Assembly (NCBI GenBank): GCA_017412645.1
Contig: JAFPWX010000022.1
Span: forward strand, 152,650-216,649
Length of the DNA: 64,000 nt
Source: Bacteroidales bacterium
GTDB taxonomy: Bacteria; Bacteroidota; Bacteroidia; Bacteroidales; UBA932
Reading direction: 5' to 3'
In this document: one piece after another, positions 24,105-32,291 of the stretch
How the letters are laid out: the number at the start of each line of letters is the position of its first letter
Position numbering within the stretch: position 1 is the first letter of the stretch
Notes under the pieces: generated by a model
Databases searched by the model: none
The model's input: the letters and a program-made list of their open reading frames with translations, nothing else
What the model was told of the DNA's origin: nothing
Program-made: the position numbers and the translations under genes

Positions 24105-24571
24105 TGGCCAGATAAATGTCCGTTTTTTAGTGCAGTAAAAAGAGCCGAAAAACGGGCGTTTTGCTTTATACAAATCGGGACAAAACCGGGACAAATAATC
24201 CGGTAAATTCTTATGCGGCAATACAATAATCTCTCTGGTTTTCTTGCACCGCACCGGGACTGGTTCGGGACAAGAATACCTCATTTTTGCCTCATTTTGG
24301 CAAAAATTCCAAAGATAACTATTTGATTATGAATAAATTAACCCTTCAAAAAATCACCAAGGAATTCCCGGTCTTTCCGCAAAGCAAGAATGGCATCGCA
24401 GCGCAGCTGCGGTGCTTTTTGTTTGCAGCTGGAGCGTAGAAAGCTGGCTTTCTAAAGCGAAAGCTGCGAACAAAAGCACAGATGTCACAAAGTGACACAT
24501 GCCATTCGCAGCTTTGCAGGGCCCCGCGGCGAGCGGACCGGGATGTGGCCTCGCGCAGCGAGGGCAAATCC
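24105..24571. other. presumed prophage right end and host junction
   Basis: 467 bases with no convincing gene. The left half holds two pairs of CGGGAC motifs at 11-base spacing (24176/24187 and 24255/24266), like arm-type integrase sites. The right half has hairpins: GCATCGCAGC/GCTGCGGTGC (24393-24415), TAGAAAGC-TG-GCTTTCTA (24437-24454), TGTCAC-AAA-GTGACA (24483-24497) and CCTCGC-GCA-GCGAGG (24549-24563). A 36-codon plus-strand frame (24329-24439, MNKLTLQKITKEFPVF) is probably not a gene. The exact att core cannot be set without the left end. Confidence 0.5.
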
Positions 24572-24898
24572 CTACTTCATCGGATTCTTCTTTGCCTTCG
24601 GCTTCGGAAGCGCCGGAATCGTAGCCTTGATTAGCTCCGTCAGATAATCCCGGTCATCTACATCACTTACATAGAAGTAGTCCTTGGCACCATCATATGG
24701 CGGCCGAAGAATCACTTCCTTCAACAGTGCCTTGCCGGGTTCAGTCACCTTCAAATAGAGGTTGTTGTCGCAGATCAGCCCGAACAGAACCCCGTCGCAG
24801 TAGACGCAATAATCTCCCATCATCTTCTTTACATCTATCACCCCGGCTCCGGAGCACTGGTCCACTATGTATTGTACAAAGTCCGAATTGGAAGCCAT
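24572..24898 (-). CDS. TfoX N-terminal-domain protein
   Basis: A 108-residue protein matching the stand-alone TfoX/Sxy N-terminal domain: KKMMGDYCVYCDGVLFGLICDNNLYLKV, then RPPYDGAKDYFYV. These small proteins are common in Bacteroidetes; they lack the TfoX C-terminal domain and their role is unknown, so competence control should not be assumed. First host-type gene beyond the prophage, 3 bases downstream of the GNAT gene. Confidence 0.88.
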   Translation of the reverse strand: MASNSDFVQYIVDQCSGAGVIDVKKMMGDYCVYCDGVLFGLICDNNLYLKVTEPGKALLKEVILRPPYDGAKDYFYVSDVDDRDYLTELIKATIPALPKPKAKKNPMK

Positions 24899-24901
24899 AT
24901 G

Positions 24902-25789
24902 CTATTTCCAACGCTTTAACATAGGGAAGAATCCCCGCATCATCTGAATATACTGTTCCCGCGTCATCGGTACAGGCATATTCTTGTTCACCTCATCAAG
25001 GAACTGCGCACAATGTTCAATCATCTCGTCCATCGTGCACTCCTGAAGGAATTTGCCACCCTGGTAGCAAAACTGGCAGTAGTCGAAATTTACGCTACCA
25101 TCGGCATTAGTCCCGCAGTCTTCCTTCCGGGTGAGCGGCATTCCGCAACTCTGGCAGAACTGCGGTAGCTGACCGGGAGCAAAATCTTTTTCTTTAGGCG
25201 GAAAGGAGGCCTCGTAAGCATCAAAAGCCTCTGGGTTGTCATCGGCCACAAAGTAGCCCTTGGGTGGACAGTAGACAGCCTCCATTATGCCGTTAGCCTT
25301 AAGCCAGCCTGGAACGAGTTCCTGTGCAAGGAAGTACGGCACCTGAGCTCCGGCTGGCTCAGAGTGATAATTGATATTCAGCTTGCATGCAAGATCAAAT
25401 CCTGCATGCTTGTAAAAGTCAATATTGCCCTCCATACAGAGGAATCCAATGCCAGCCTCGCGCGCCTTGCCAAGTGCGTAATTCAGCAACTGCAGTCCAT
25501 ACCCTTTTCGCTTGTAGTCAGGATGGATGCTAATTGGGCCGAAAGTCCAGGAAGGCTTATGCATGCCGTCCGGCAGAATCAATTCTGCCTTGGAGAACAT
25601 CACATGGCCGATAATGCGGCCATCCTCCTCCATTACGAAGTCCAGTTCCCGGATGAAATCCGGATTACTTCGGTATTGATTCAGCACAAAATGCTCTGTA
25701 CTACCGGGACGGTATACATTCCAGAACGCCTCGCGCGTGAGGTTCTCCACTTCAGCGTAATCAGCAGGTATCTCCAGTCTTATTCTCAT
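24902..25789 (-). CDS. GNAT acetyltransferase fused to a zinc ribbon
   Basis: A 295-residue fusion. Residues 1-170 are a YhbS-like GNAT domain (FGPISIHPDYKRKGYGLQLLNYAL, with the acetyl-CoA loop RKGYG). From about residue 210 there is the putative zinc-ribbon domain FCQSCGMPL...YCQFCYQGGKF, with two CxxC pairs. Substrate unknown. The TfoX-like gene follows after 3 bases, suggesting co-transcription. Confidence 0.85.
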   Translation of the reverse strand: MRIRLEIPADYAEVENLTREAFWNVYRPGSTEHFVLNQYRSNPDFIRELDFVMEEDGRIIGHVMFSKAELILPDGMHKPSWTFGPISIHPDYKRKGYGLQLLNYALGKAREAGIGFLCMEGNIDFYKHAGFDLACKLNINYHSEPAGAQVPYFLAQELVPGWLKANGIMEAVYCPPKGYFVADDNPEAFDAYEASFPPKEKDFAPGQLPQFCQSCGMPLTRKEDCGTNADGSVNFDYCQFCYQGGKFLQECTMDEMIEHCAQFLDEVNKNMPVPMTREQYIQMMRGFFPMLKRWK

Positions 25790-25829
25790 CTTTTCATTCC
25801 CATGAGAAATTTGCTATCCAAGATCTATA

Positions 25830-26933
25830 TTAATCACTGTAATTGTGGTCAATGACTACGGCAACCTGATGATCCGGCACCAATGCCTGAATCTCTTCCG
25901 TTAATAGCTTGCGGAGGGCTACATCATCGTGGCAGGAAATGTCTGGAACAACATCAACGGAAAGCATCTTGTCCTTCTCGGAATAATAGAATCCGTGGAC
26001 TTGGACGAGCTCCTTATGGGTGGCGAGAGCCTTCATTACCTTAGACTGGAGGTCGGCACACTGAGTCTCTCCCGTAGCCACTGCATAGATCCCCACGGTC
26101 ATAATGATTCCGTGCTTATCATACATCAGCGAGGTAATAGTTCGAGTGAGACCGTGAATCTCATGTGCTGACATAGTGTCCAGGACGCTGATATGGAGTG
26201 AACCGATCATCACATCAGGGCCGTAGTTATGGAGAATTATATCGAAGACGCCTCGTACGCCTTCAATGGCCATTATCTCCTGCTTTATCTCTTTGATGAG
26301 GTCCGGAGATACTCTGGCTCCAAGCAGTTCATTGACCGGAGATGCCAGCATCTCCACACCTGCCTTGATGATGAGAATAGAGATCAACGCGCCCAGGATT
26401 CCATCAAGGGAAAAGCCCCAAATCAGCATCACACCGGCAGAGACAAGTGTTGCAGTGGTAATTATGGCATCAAACAGTGCATCCGAACCGGAAGCTATCA
26501 GAGCGTCGCTCTTAAGTTGCTTACCCTTGTTCTTAACGAACCATCCCAGCGCTAACTTGACAACGATAGCGACGATGATTACAATAAGAGTCGGTGTCGT
26601 GTAGCTCGGTTCCGTGGGCTCTATGATTTTCTTTACCGACTCGATGAGCGAGGTAACACCTGCCGATAGCACAATGACAGCGATGATGATGGCACTGAAG
26701 TACTCAATGCGTCCGAACCCGAAAGGATGCTTCCGGTCCGCCGGCCGTTGTGACAGCTTTGTGCCTATAATGGTAATAACACTTGAAAGAGCGTCACTCA
26801 AATTGTTTATAGCGTCCATGACGATGGCAACGCTGCTTGCGATAATACCGACAACAGCCTTGAATGCCGCCAACATCACATTGGCGACAATCCCAATGAC
26901 GCTTGTGCGTATGATTTGAGAACTACGGTCCAT
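25830..26933 (-). CDS. cation diffusion facilitator transporter
   Basis: A 367-residue inner-membrane CDF protein. About five or six membrane helices cover residues 10-200, with metal-site signatures DAINNLSDALSS and SDALFDAI, and the RKHPFGFGRIEYFSA loop. A cytoplasmic CzcD-like dimerisation domain follows. It exports divalent metals such as zinc, manganese or iron in exchange for protons; the exact metal is unclear. Upstream there is a TATATTTG box at 26960-26967. Confidence 0.92.
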   Translation of the reverse strand: MDRSSQIIRTSVIGIVANVMLAAFKAVVGIIASSVAIVMDAINNLSDALSSVITIIGTKLSQRPADRKHPFGFGRIEYFSAIIIAVIVLSAGVTSLIESVKKIIEPTEPSYTTPTLIVIIVAIVVKLALGWFVKNKGKQLKSDALIASGSDALFDAIITTATLVSAGVMLIWGFSLDGILGALISILIIKAGVEMLASPVNELLGARVSPDLIKEIKQEIMAIEGVRGVFDIILHNYGPDVMIGSLHISVLDTMSAHEIHGLTRTITSLMYDKHGIIMTVGIYAVATGETQCADLQSKVMKALATHKELVQVHGFYYSEKDKMLSVDVVPDISCHDDVALRKLLTEEIQALVPDHQVAVVIDHNYSD

Positions 26934-26959
26934 GGTTTAATCCCGATTTATCAAACTCT

Positions 26960-26967
26960 CAAATATA
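26960..26967 (-). promoter_or_regulatory. -7 box upstream of the CDF gene
   Basis: TATATTTG on the minus strand, 27 bases before the CDF start codon. No convincing -33 at normal spacing. Confidence 0.45.
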
Positions 26968-27001
26968 ACGATTCTCGCGGAAAATTGAGTAAATTTGAGC
27001 C

Positions 27002-27469
27002 ATGGAATATCTGTCAAAGCAACGATACGACGAGATTGCAGCCGAGTTGAAGCATCTTATCGACGATGTTTATCCCAAGATAACTGACGCCCTTGCGGAG
27101 GCCAGCGCCCAGGGTGATAGGAGTGATAATGCCGGATACCGCGAAGCAAGGCGTCTTCAGGCGAAGACCATCAGTCGTATCCGTTTCCTACAGAAAATTC
27201 TCGAGAATTCACGCATACTAGACACCGCAGCCCTCCCCAAAGACAGGGTCTGCCTCCTTAGTACGGTCGAATTTACGAACCTGGCCACAAATGCACGTAT
27301 GAAGTTCGAGATTGTCAGCCCCCATGAGATGGATCTGGAGGCTGGCAAGATTTCGCTGAAATCTCCTATCGGCGCTGCCCTGATGGGCAAGAAGGTCGGT
27401 GAAATCGCAGAAGCGCAGGTCCCCTCCGGCACCCTTCGGCTGAGAATCGAAAGCATCAACCTTGATTGA
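27002..27469 (+). CDS. greA: transcription elongation factor GreA/GreB family
   Basis: A 155-residue Gre factor: N-terminal antiparallel coiled coil with the acidic tip around residues 38-46 (QGDRSDNAGYREA) and a C-terminal FKBP-like domain ending KVGEIAEAQVPSGTLRLRIESI. It rescues backtracked RNA polymerase by stimulating transcript cleavage. Divergent from the CDF gene; followed by a bidirectional terminator shared with tmRNA. Confidence 0.92.
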   Translation: MEYLSKQRYDEIAAELKHLIDDVYPKITDALAEASAQGDRSDNAGYREARRLQAKTISRIRFLQKILENSRILDTAALPKDRVCLLSTVEFTNLATNARMKFEIVSPHEMDLEAGKISLKSPIGAALMGKKVGEIAEAQVPSGTLRLRIESINLD

Positions 27470-27485
27470 GGGCACTCCAGTAACA

Positions 27486-27515
27486 AAAAAGACCGCGACT
27501 TGAATCGCGGTCTTC
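27486..27515. terminator. bidirectional terminator (greA and tmRNA)
   Basis: AAGACCGCGA/TCGCGGTCTT is a 10-bp stem with a six-base loop. The minus strand continues with a long T run, ending tmRNA; the plus strand continues with TCTTGT, ending greA. A nearly identical stem follows tRNA-Val at 30148. Confidence 0.85.
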
Positions 27516-27522
27516 TTGTCAG

Positions 27523-27913
27523 TGGAGATGGGCGGAGTCGAACCGCCGTCCAAACAACGCACCGAAAAGCTTTCTACACGCTTATTCTTCCATTGATTGT
27601 CGGGAGAGGGCTGCCGGAAGACAGGCCACCCGGACCTTATCCCCTAAATCTTAGCGCGGTTTAAGGGAGTCCCCGCGAGCAGACATCCTGAATGATACCC
27701 CTTGACCCCGGCATGGACGCCCTGAAGCGGGAGGGATACTCGTGAGGCCGCAACCTAGGCGGCGTCATTAAGCCAATCCGCTTGGCAGATTAGGCAGCGA
27801 GTGCATAGTTGCTGTTGCCAGCTAGTTGTTTGGAGTGTGTTTTAACGGGCATAACCCCATGGCCCGGCGTGCTTACTTCCCGACGTCGATGCTGTCAAAA
27901 CCAGAACATCCCC
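27523..27913 (-). ncRNA. ssrA: tmRNA (SsrA)
   Basis: The 5' end GGGGATG pairs with the 3' CATCTCC acceptor strand, with the T-arm GGCGGTTCGACTCCGCC next to it. The internal tag frame (27822-27790) reads AGNSNYALAA followed by TAA, matching the Bacteroidales tag form. The terminal CCA is not encoded. It rescues stalled ribosomes and marks the unfinished protein for proteolysis. Confidence 0.95.
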
Positions 27914-27926
27914 AGGAAATAGTGCG

Positions 27927-27934
27927 CAAAGGTA
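27927..27934 (-). promoter_or_regulatory. -7 box of the tmRNA promoter
   Basis: TACCTTTG on the minus strand, 13 bases before the mature tmRNA 5' end, fits the TAnnTTTG consensus. Confidence 0.6.
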
Positions 27935-27938
27935 TGAA

Positions 27939-29252
27939 TTATTTTCGATTCTGTGCGATTCTCGCTTCAATTTCCCAGCTACGGATGCTGTCTTTATAGA
28001 AATTATAGCGGTTGAGCGTCTCCTGCGGGAGCGCCGAATCCGAGTTGCCTCCCCAACGGCGGCAGTAGTACATGGTATCCCAGATGCGTCCGATGCGGTA
28101 TTCCCGGCAGATTCTCAACCCCACTGCATAGTCTTCACCGTATTTGGTGGGCGGGAAGTTGACAGTGCGAAGGAGCGGAGTCCAGAAACCTCTGGGAGCT
28201 CCCAGACCGTTGATCCTGAGTGCGTTGTTGCGGCCGTTGTCTTCCGTCCATTCACGATGGTCGATCTTTCCGGGAGGAAGGGGTTTGAGGTCGATATCCG
28301 TTATCTCATAGGTCCCCACCACCATCGCGCAGTTTTGCTCGCGGAAGGCATCCACGAAGCGCTGCACCGTATTCTCGGAAGAATATACGTCGTCGCTGTC
28401 GAGCTGGAGGGCGAAGCGACCGCATTGGGGATGATGCACAGCTGCGTTCCAGTTGCCTCCTATGCCATGCCAACTCTTCGGCTGGGCAATGTAGATGAGT
28501 TTGGGGTCGGAGAGGAATTCCTTGATGATATCTACCGTTCCGTCATCGGAATTGTCATCCACCACGAAAACGTTGTAAGGAAAATCGGTTTTCTGGGAAA
28601 GGGCGCTTCGCAGAGCATCAGCTATAGTCCTGACGCGGTTGCGGCAGGGAATCACCACGCTGGCCTCTACCGGGAAGGATCCTTCCGAGAGATCCACATC
28701 TTTAAAAACCGGTCGGAGCCAGGCGCCAATCGCCTTGAGGTGAGCCGTGCAGGCCGCTTCCATCTCTATCTGCACCTCGCGGTTGCGGGGATTCACGTAG
28801 TCGAACTGCTTTTCCCCGGAAGCGCGGTCATCTGTGTCTATCTCATAATAAAGGAATTCTCCCACGTGGACGATAGCGCCCTTTCGGCTGAGACGCAGAC
28901 GCGCATCGTACAAGCCGGCATAGCGGTAATCCACATTCATTTCGAGAACCACCTCTTTCAAGGTAGCAGTACGGATGAGCAGAAGGCCGCCGAAGTCGAA
29001 ATCGTCCCGAACCGAACCTAGCTGATACTCCGTCACCGGGCAGGGTTCCTCGCCGTTGAAATGGTCGGCATAAGTGAGCACAGCTCCGGTATTGTCGGCC
29101 ACCTGTACCATACGCTCGAGCCCGAATTCCACGAAGCGGAAATCGGTGGGACGGATGTATAGGAGAGAGTAGTCGGTATCGGCCTTCGAAGCCACATCGC
29201 GAACTGCTGAAGTGCTGAAGTTGCCCAGACGGAAGATTTTGACTCGGTTCAT
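27939..29252 (-). CDS. glycosyltransferase family 2 (GT-A) protein
   Basis: A 437-residue protein with an N-terminal extension of about 195 residues followed by a GT2 domain: ASVVIPCRNRVRTIADALRSAL, VVDDNSDDGT, the DxD-like LQLDSDDVY and acceptor motif YGEDYAVGLR. No membrane helices, so it works in the cytoplasm or at the membrane surface. The donor and acceptor sugars are unknown. Divergent from the polyprenol-phosphate mannosyltransferase gene. Confidence 0.85.
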   Translation of the reverse strand: MNRVKIFRLGNFSTSAVRDVASKADTDYSLLYIRPTDFRFVEFGLERMVQVADNTGAVLTYADHFNGEEPCPVTEYQLGSVRDDFDFGGLLLIRTATLKEVVLEMNVDYRYAGLYDARLRLSRKGAIVHVGEFLYYEIDTDDRASGEKQFDYVNPRNREVQIEMEAACTAHLKAIGAWLRPVFKDVDLSEGSFPVEASVVIPCRNRVRTIADALRSALSQKTDFPYNVFVVDDNSDDGTVDIIKEFLSDPKLIYIAQPKSWHGIGGNWNAAVHHPQCGRFALQLDSDDVYSSENTVQRFVDAFREQNCAMVVGTYEITDIDLKPLPPGKIDHREWTEDNGRNNALRINGLGAPRGFWTPLLRTVNFPPTKYGEDYAVGLRICREYRIGRIWDTMYYCRRWGGNSDSALPQETLNRYNFYKDSIRSWEIEARIAQNRK

Positions 29253-29290
29253 ACCTCAAAGTTAATTATTTTCCGTAACTTCGCACCGCT

Positions 29291-30016
29291 ATGGACAAGA
29301 AACTGGTCATCATACCCACTTATAACGAGATAGAGAACGCGGAAAAGATTATCCGCGCAGTCTTTGCTCTCGAGGGCGGATATCATATCCTCATCATAGA
29401 CGACGGCTCACCCGACGGCACGGCCGCTGCTGTGAAAACCCTCATGAAGGAACTCCCTGAAAGGCTTTTCCTTATCGAGCGCAGCGGCAAGCTTGGGCTT
29501 GGTACTGCCTATCTAACCGGTTTCAAATGGGCTCTCGAGCATGGCTACGACTATGTTTTCGAGATGGACGCGGATTTCTCGCATGCTCCGGCTGATCTTC
29601 CGCGTCTTTATGCGGCATGCGCAGATGATGGTGCTGATTTCTCCGTGGGTTCGCGTTATAAAGACGGTGTGAGCGTGGTCAACTGGCCCATTACCCGTAT
29701 TCTCATGAGTTACTTCGCTTCTGTATATGTGCGCACAGTGCTGGGGGTCAGGATCTTCGACTCCACGGCTGGTTTTGTATGTTACAGCCGCAAGGTCCTG
29801 GAAACAATCGACATGGATGCCGTGAAGATGAAGGGCTACGGCTTCCAGATAGAAATGAAGTACTCCGCAGTTAAGCTCGGCTTCAAACTTGCCGAAGTGC
29901 CGGTAATCTTTGTGAACCGCAAGGAAGGCACCAGCAAAATGAGCGGCAGCATATTCGGAGAGGCATTCTGGGGCGTAATCGGGCTCCGTTTCAGAAAGAT
30001 TCGCCCGAGAGTTTAA
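29291..30016 (+). CDS. polyprenol monophosphomannose synthase
   Basis: A 241-residue GT2 enzyme of the dolichol-phosphate mannosyltransferase (DPM1-like) type: VIIPTYNEIENAEKIIRAV, IIDDGSPDGT, the DxD MDADFSH and NRKEGTSKMSGSI. It moves a hexose (typically mannose) from GDP onto a polyprenyl phosphate, making a lipid donor for glycosylation outside the cytoplasm. It has no C-terminal membrane helices. Ends shortly before the tRNA-Val promoter. Confidence 0.92.
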   Translation: MDKKLVIIPTYNEIENAEKIIRAVFALEGGYHILIIDDGSPDGTAAAVKTLMKELPERLFLIERSGKLGLGTAYLTGFKWALEHGYDYVFEMDADFSHAPADLPRLYAACADDGADFSVGSRYKDGVSVVNWPITRILMSYFASVYVRTVLGVRIFDSTAGFVCYSRKVLETIDMDAVKMKGYGFQIEMKYSAVKLGFKLAEVPVIFVNRKEGTSKMSGSIFGEAFWGVIGLRFRKIRPRV

Positions 30017-30022
30017 AAAAAC

Positions 30023-30053
30023 TTGGCGGATTGATTTTTTTGCCTTACCTTTG
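30023..30053 (+). promoter_or_regulatory. promoter of tRNA-Val
   Basis: TTG at 30023-30025, a 20-base spacer and TACCTTTG at 30046-30053, just upstream of the tRNA. Confidence 0.7.
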
Positions 30054-30065
30054 CACTCCCTTGAA

Positions 30066-30140
30066 GGGCGCATAGCTCAGCTGGTTTAGAGCACCTGCCT
30101 TACAAGCAGGGGGTCGGCGGTTCAAATCCGTCTGCGCCCA
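30066..30140 (+). tRNA. tRNA-Val (anticodon TAC)
   Basis: Full cloverleaf: acceptor GGGCGCA/TGCGCCC, D arm GCTC...GAGC, anticodon stem CCTGC/GCAGG with loop CTTACAA, and T-arm GGCGG TTCAAAT CCGTC. Discriminator A; CCA not encoded. Confidence 0.97.
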
Positions 30141-30147
30141 CACAAAT

Positions 30148-30175
30148 AAGACCGCGATCCAAGTCGCGGTCTTTT
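30148..30175. terminator. bidirectional terminator (tRNA-Val and tex)
   Basis: AAGACCGCGA-TCCAAG-TCGCGGTCTT forms a 10-bp stem followed by TT on the plus strand and preceded by A-rich bases. It ends the tRNA transcript and lies 5 bases beyond the tex stop codon on the other strand. Confidence 0.8.
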
Positions 30176-30179
30176 GCGT

Positions 30180-32291
30180 TTATATAAGTCTCAGGGCTAT
30201 TCTTCCCCGCTCCAGATCCACGTCCAGTACCGTTACTCGCACCTGCTCGTGCAGGTGAACTTTGCGACGCATTTGGGAGCTGTGGATGAGACCATTCTCA
30301 TGAAGGCCAATATCAACGAAAGCTCCGAAGGCAGTGATATTTGTAACGATTCCTGGCAGTTCCATACCAGGCTTCAAATCTGATATGCTGCGCACATCAT
30401 CGGCAAAAGAGAACTCCGATGCAGCTTCACGCGGGTCCAGGCCCGGTTTTGCAAGCTCACGAAGGATATCGTTTACCGTAGGTAGTCCCACCTCTCCCCC
30501 GACATAACGGGTGGGATCAATCTTAGAACACAGTTCGGCGTTACCCACCAGCTCTTTAACGGAAACTCCCAAATCGGCGGCCATGTGGTCCACAACAAAA
30601 TAGCTTTCCGGATGCACGGCGGAATCATCCAAAGGATTTGCAGCGCCCTTCACGCGAAGGAAACCAGCGCACTGCTGATAGGCCTTGGGCCCCAGGCGGG
30701 GCACCTTAAGCAGTTCCGCACGCGAACGGAATCCGCCGCGCTCACTACGATAATCCACAATCGCTCGGGCCAGCGACGGGCCTATACCCGCCACATACCG
30801 CAGTAGCCAGGGCGAAGCCGTATTGAGGTTCACTCCCACTGCATTCACGCAGGCCTCCACCGTATTGTCCAGTTTCTCGCGCAGCAGAGCCTGATCCACA
30901 TCATGCTGATACTGGCCGATTCCAAGGTTCTTCGGGTCGATCTTCACCAGTTCGGAAAGCGGATCCTGAAGTCTCCGGCCGATGGAAACGGCTCCACGGA
31001 CGGTAACGTCTTCGTTCGGAAACTCCTCCCTCGCGGCCTCAGAAGCCGAATAGATGGAGGCACCATCCTCGGAAACCGTCCAGATGCGGCAGTCAGAGGG
31101 AAGGTCTATCATCTTAAGGAATTCCACGCTCTCGCGCGACGCGGTTCCGTTACCCACTGCTATCGCCTGGACATGATAACGGTCTACCAGATCCTGAACG
31201 GTAGTCAATGCCTTAACCTTCTCATTCTGAGGCGGATGCGGATAGATAATCGTATGGCAGAGCAGGTCTCCGCGTTCGGAAAGGACTGCCAGTTTGCATC
31301 CATTGCGGAAGCCGGGATCAAGGGCAAGGGTAACCTTCTGCCCCACAGGAGCCCCAAGCAGCAACTGCCGGAGATTGTCCCCGAACACCGCAATGCTCTC
31401 CACATCGGCTTTAGCCTTTGCTTCTCGTATCACCTCTCCCGAAATGGAGGGCTGTAGCAGACGGTCGAAAGAATCGCTTACTGCTTCCTGCACCTGAGCC
31501 TTGCAGCCTGCGGATGGGAACCCCGCTGCCTTGCAATAATCGTAAAACACCTTTGCGGAGCATTTCTCCGAATCCGTATCCAGATCTATCGACAGGAAAC
31601 CCTGATCTGCGGCACGAAGCACGGCCAGCAGGTTGTGAGCAGGCACACGGGCGATAGGCATCGACCAGTTGAAATAAGAACGGTATTTCGCGGCCTCGGG
31701 ATCATCAGATGCTGCCTTCGTGGCCTTAGCGATAATCCTTCTCTGCCTAAATGAAGCCCTCTGATTCTCCCTCACAGGAATGCACTCTGACACCCTTTCA
31801 GCGATAATATCACGCGCACCGGCAAGAGCGTCTTCTACCGTAGGCACGCCTTCTTTCACGAATGGCTTCGCTGCCGCTTCCGGATTCGATATACGGGCGG
31901 ACATAAGTGCGTCTGCAAGAGGCTCGAGGCCGAGCGATTTGGCAACGGTGGCCCTGGTGCGACGCTTCGGCTTCCAGGGAAGGTAGAGGTCTTCCAGTTC
32001 AGTGGAGGAGACAGTTCCTTCGATCTTCGAACGAAGCTCATCTGTGAGCGCTCCGGCCTCATCTATCACCTTGAGAATCGTTGCCTTACGCGTCTCCATC
32101 TCATCGAAAACGTCAACCCAATGCTTCACTTCGGCCACGGTGGCGTCATCCATGCCGCCCGTCTTTTCCTTGCGATAACGGGAGATGAACGGGATGGTGT
32201 CGCCGTCTTCCAGCATGGTGGCGCAGTTCTCAACCTGCCAAGTCTTAACCTGTAACTGAGCCGCGATATGTTTGATATAGAGTTCTTTCAT
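30180..32291 (-). CDS. tex: Tex-family RNA-binding transcriptional accessory protein
   Basis: A 703-residue protein from the ATG at 32291, which overlaps the ClC stop as ATGA. Domain order is typical: N-terminal helical Tex domain (FISRYRKEKTGGMDDATVAEVKHW), YqgF-like RNase H fold (LALDPGFRNGCKLAVL), helix-hairpin-helix repeats (VNLNTASPWLLRYVAGIGPSLARAIVDYR) and a C-terminal S1 domain (GIVTNITAFGAFVDIGLHENGLIH). It binds nucleic acids and assists transcription. Slightly short relative to some homologues but complete. Confidence 0.95.
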   Translation of the reverse strand: MKELYIKHIAAQLQVKTWQVENCATMLEDGDTIPFISRYRKEKTGGMDDATVAEVKHWVDVFDEMETRKATILKVIDEAGALTDELRSKIEGTVSSTELEDLYLPWKPKRRTRATVAKSLGLEPLADALMSARISNPEAAAKPFVKEGVPTVEDALAGARDIIAERVSECIPVRENQRASFRQRRIIAKATKAASDDPEAAKYRSYFNWSMPIARVPAHNLLAVLRAADQGFLSIDLDTDSEKCSAKVFYDYCKAAGFPSAGCKAQVQEAVSDSFDRLLQPSISGEVIREAKAKADVESIAVFGDNLRQLLLGAPVGQKVTLALDPGFRNGCKLAVLSERGDLLCHTIIYPHPPQNEKVKALTTVQDLVDRYHVQAIAVGNGTASRESVEFLKMIDLPSDCRIWTVSEDGASIYSASEAAREEFPNEDVTVRGAVSIGRRLQDPLSELVKIDPKNLGIGQYQHDVDQALLREKLDNTVEACVNAVGVNLNTASPWLLRYVAGIGPSLARAIVDYRSERGGFRSRAELLKVPRLGPKAYQQCAGFLRVKGAANPLDDSAVHPESYFVVDHMAADLGVSVKELVGNAELCSKIDPTRYVGGEVGLPTVNDILRELAKPGLDPREAASEFSFADDVRSISDLKPGMELPGIVTNITAFGAFVDIGLHENGLIHSSQMRRKVHLHEQVRVTVLDVDLERGRIALRLI

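Larger units (their letters stand above)
1..24300. mobile_element. tailed-phage prophage, right-hand part
   Basis: A near-continuous leftward block of tightly packed genes includes terminase, portal, capsid, S49 protease, tape measure, primase-helicase and DNA methyltransferases, and ends at a plus-strand helix-turn-helix repressor. This is a siphovirus/myovirus-type prophage. The left end is outside the window; the right end is inferred to lie between the repressor (ends 24104) and the host TfoX-like gene (starts 24572). No integrase or transposase is seen, so the integration mechanism is unknown; an integrase may lie beyond the left edge. Intact replication, head and tail genes suggest a recently active element. 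Confidence 0.93.

Noticed and set aside
24105-24300. Integrase gene at the right prophage end
   Set aside because: No open frame with recombinase motifs exists here; the sequence is non-coding.
24346-24567. 73-codon minus-strand frame between prophage and TfoX-like gene
   Set aside because: Covers four hairpins; Ser/Arg/Phe-rich sequence without any family, more likely non-coding.
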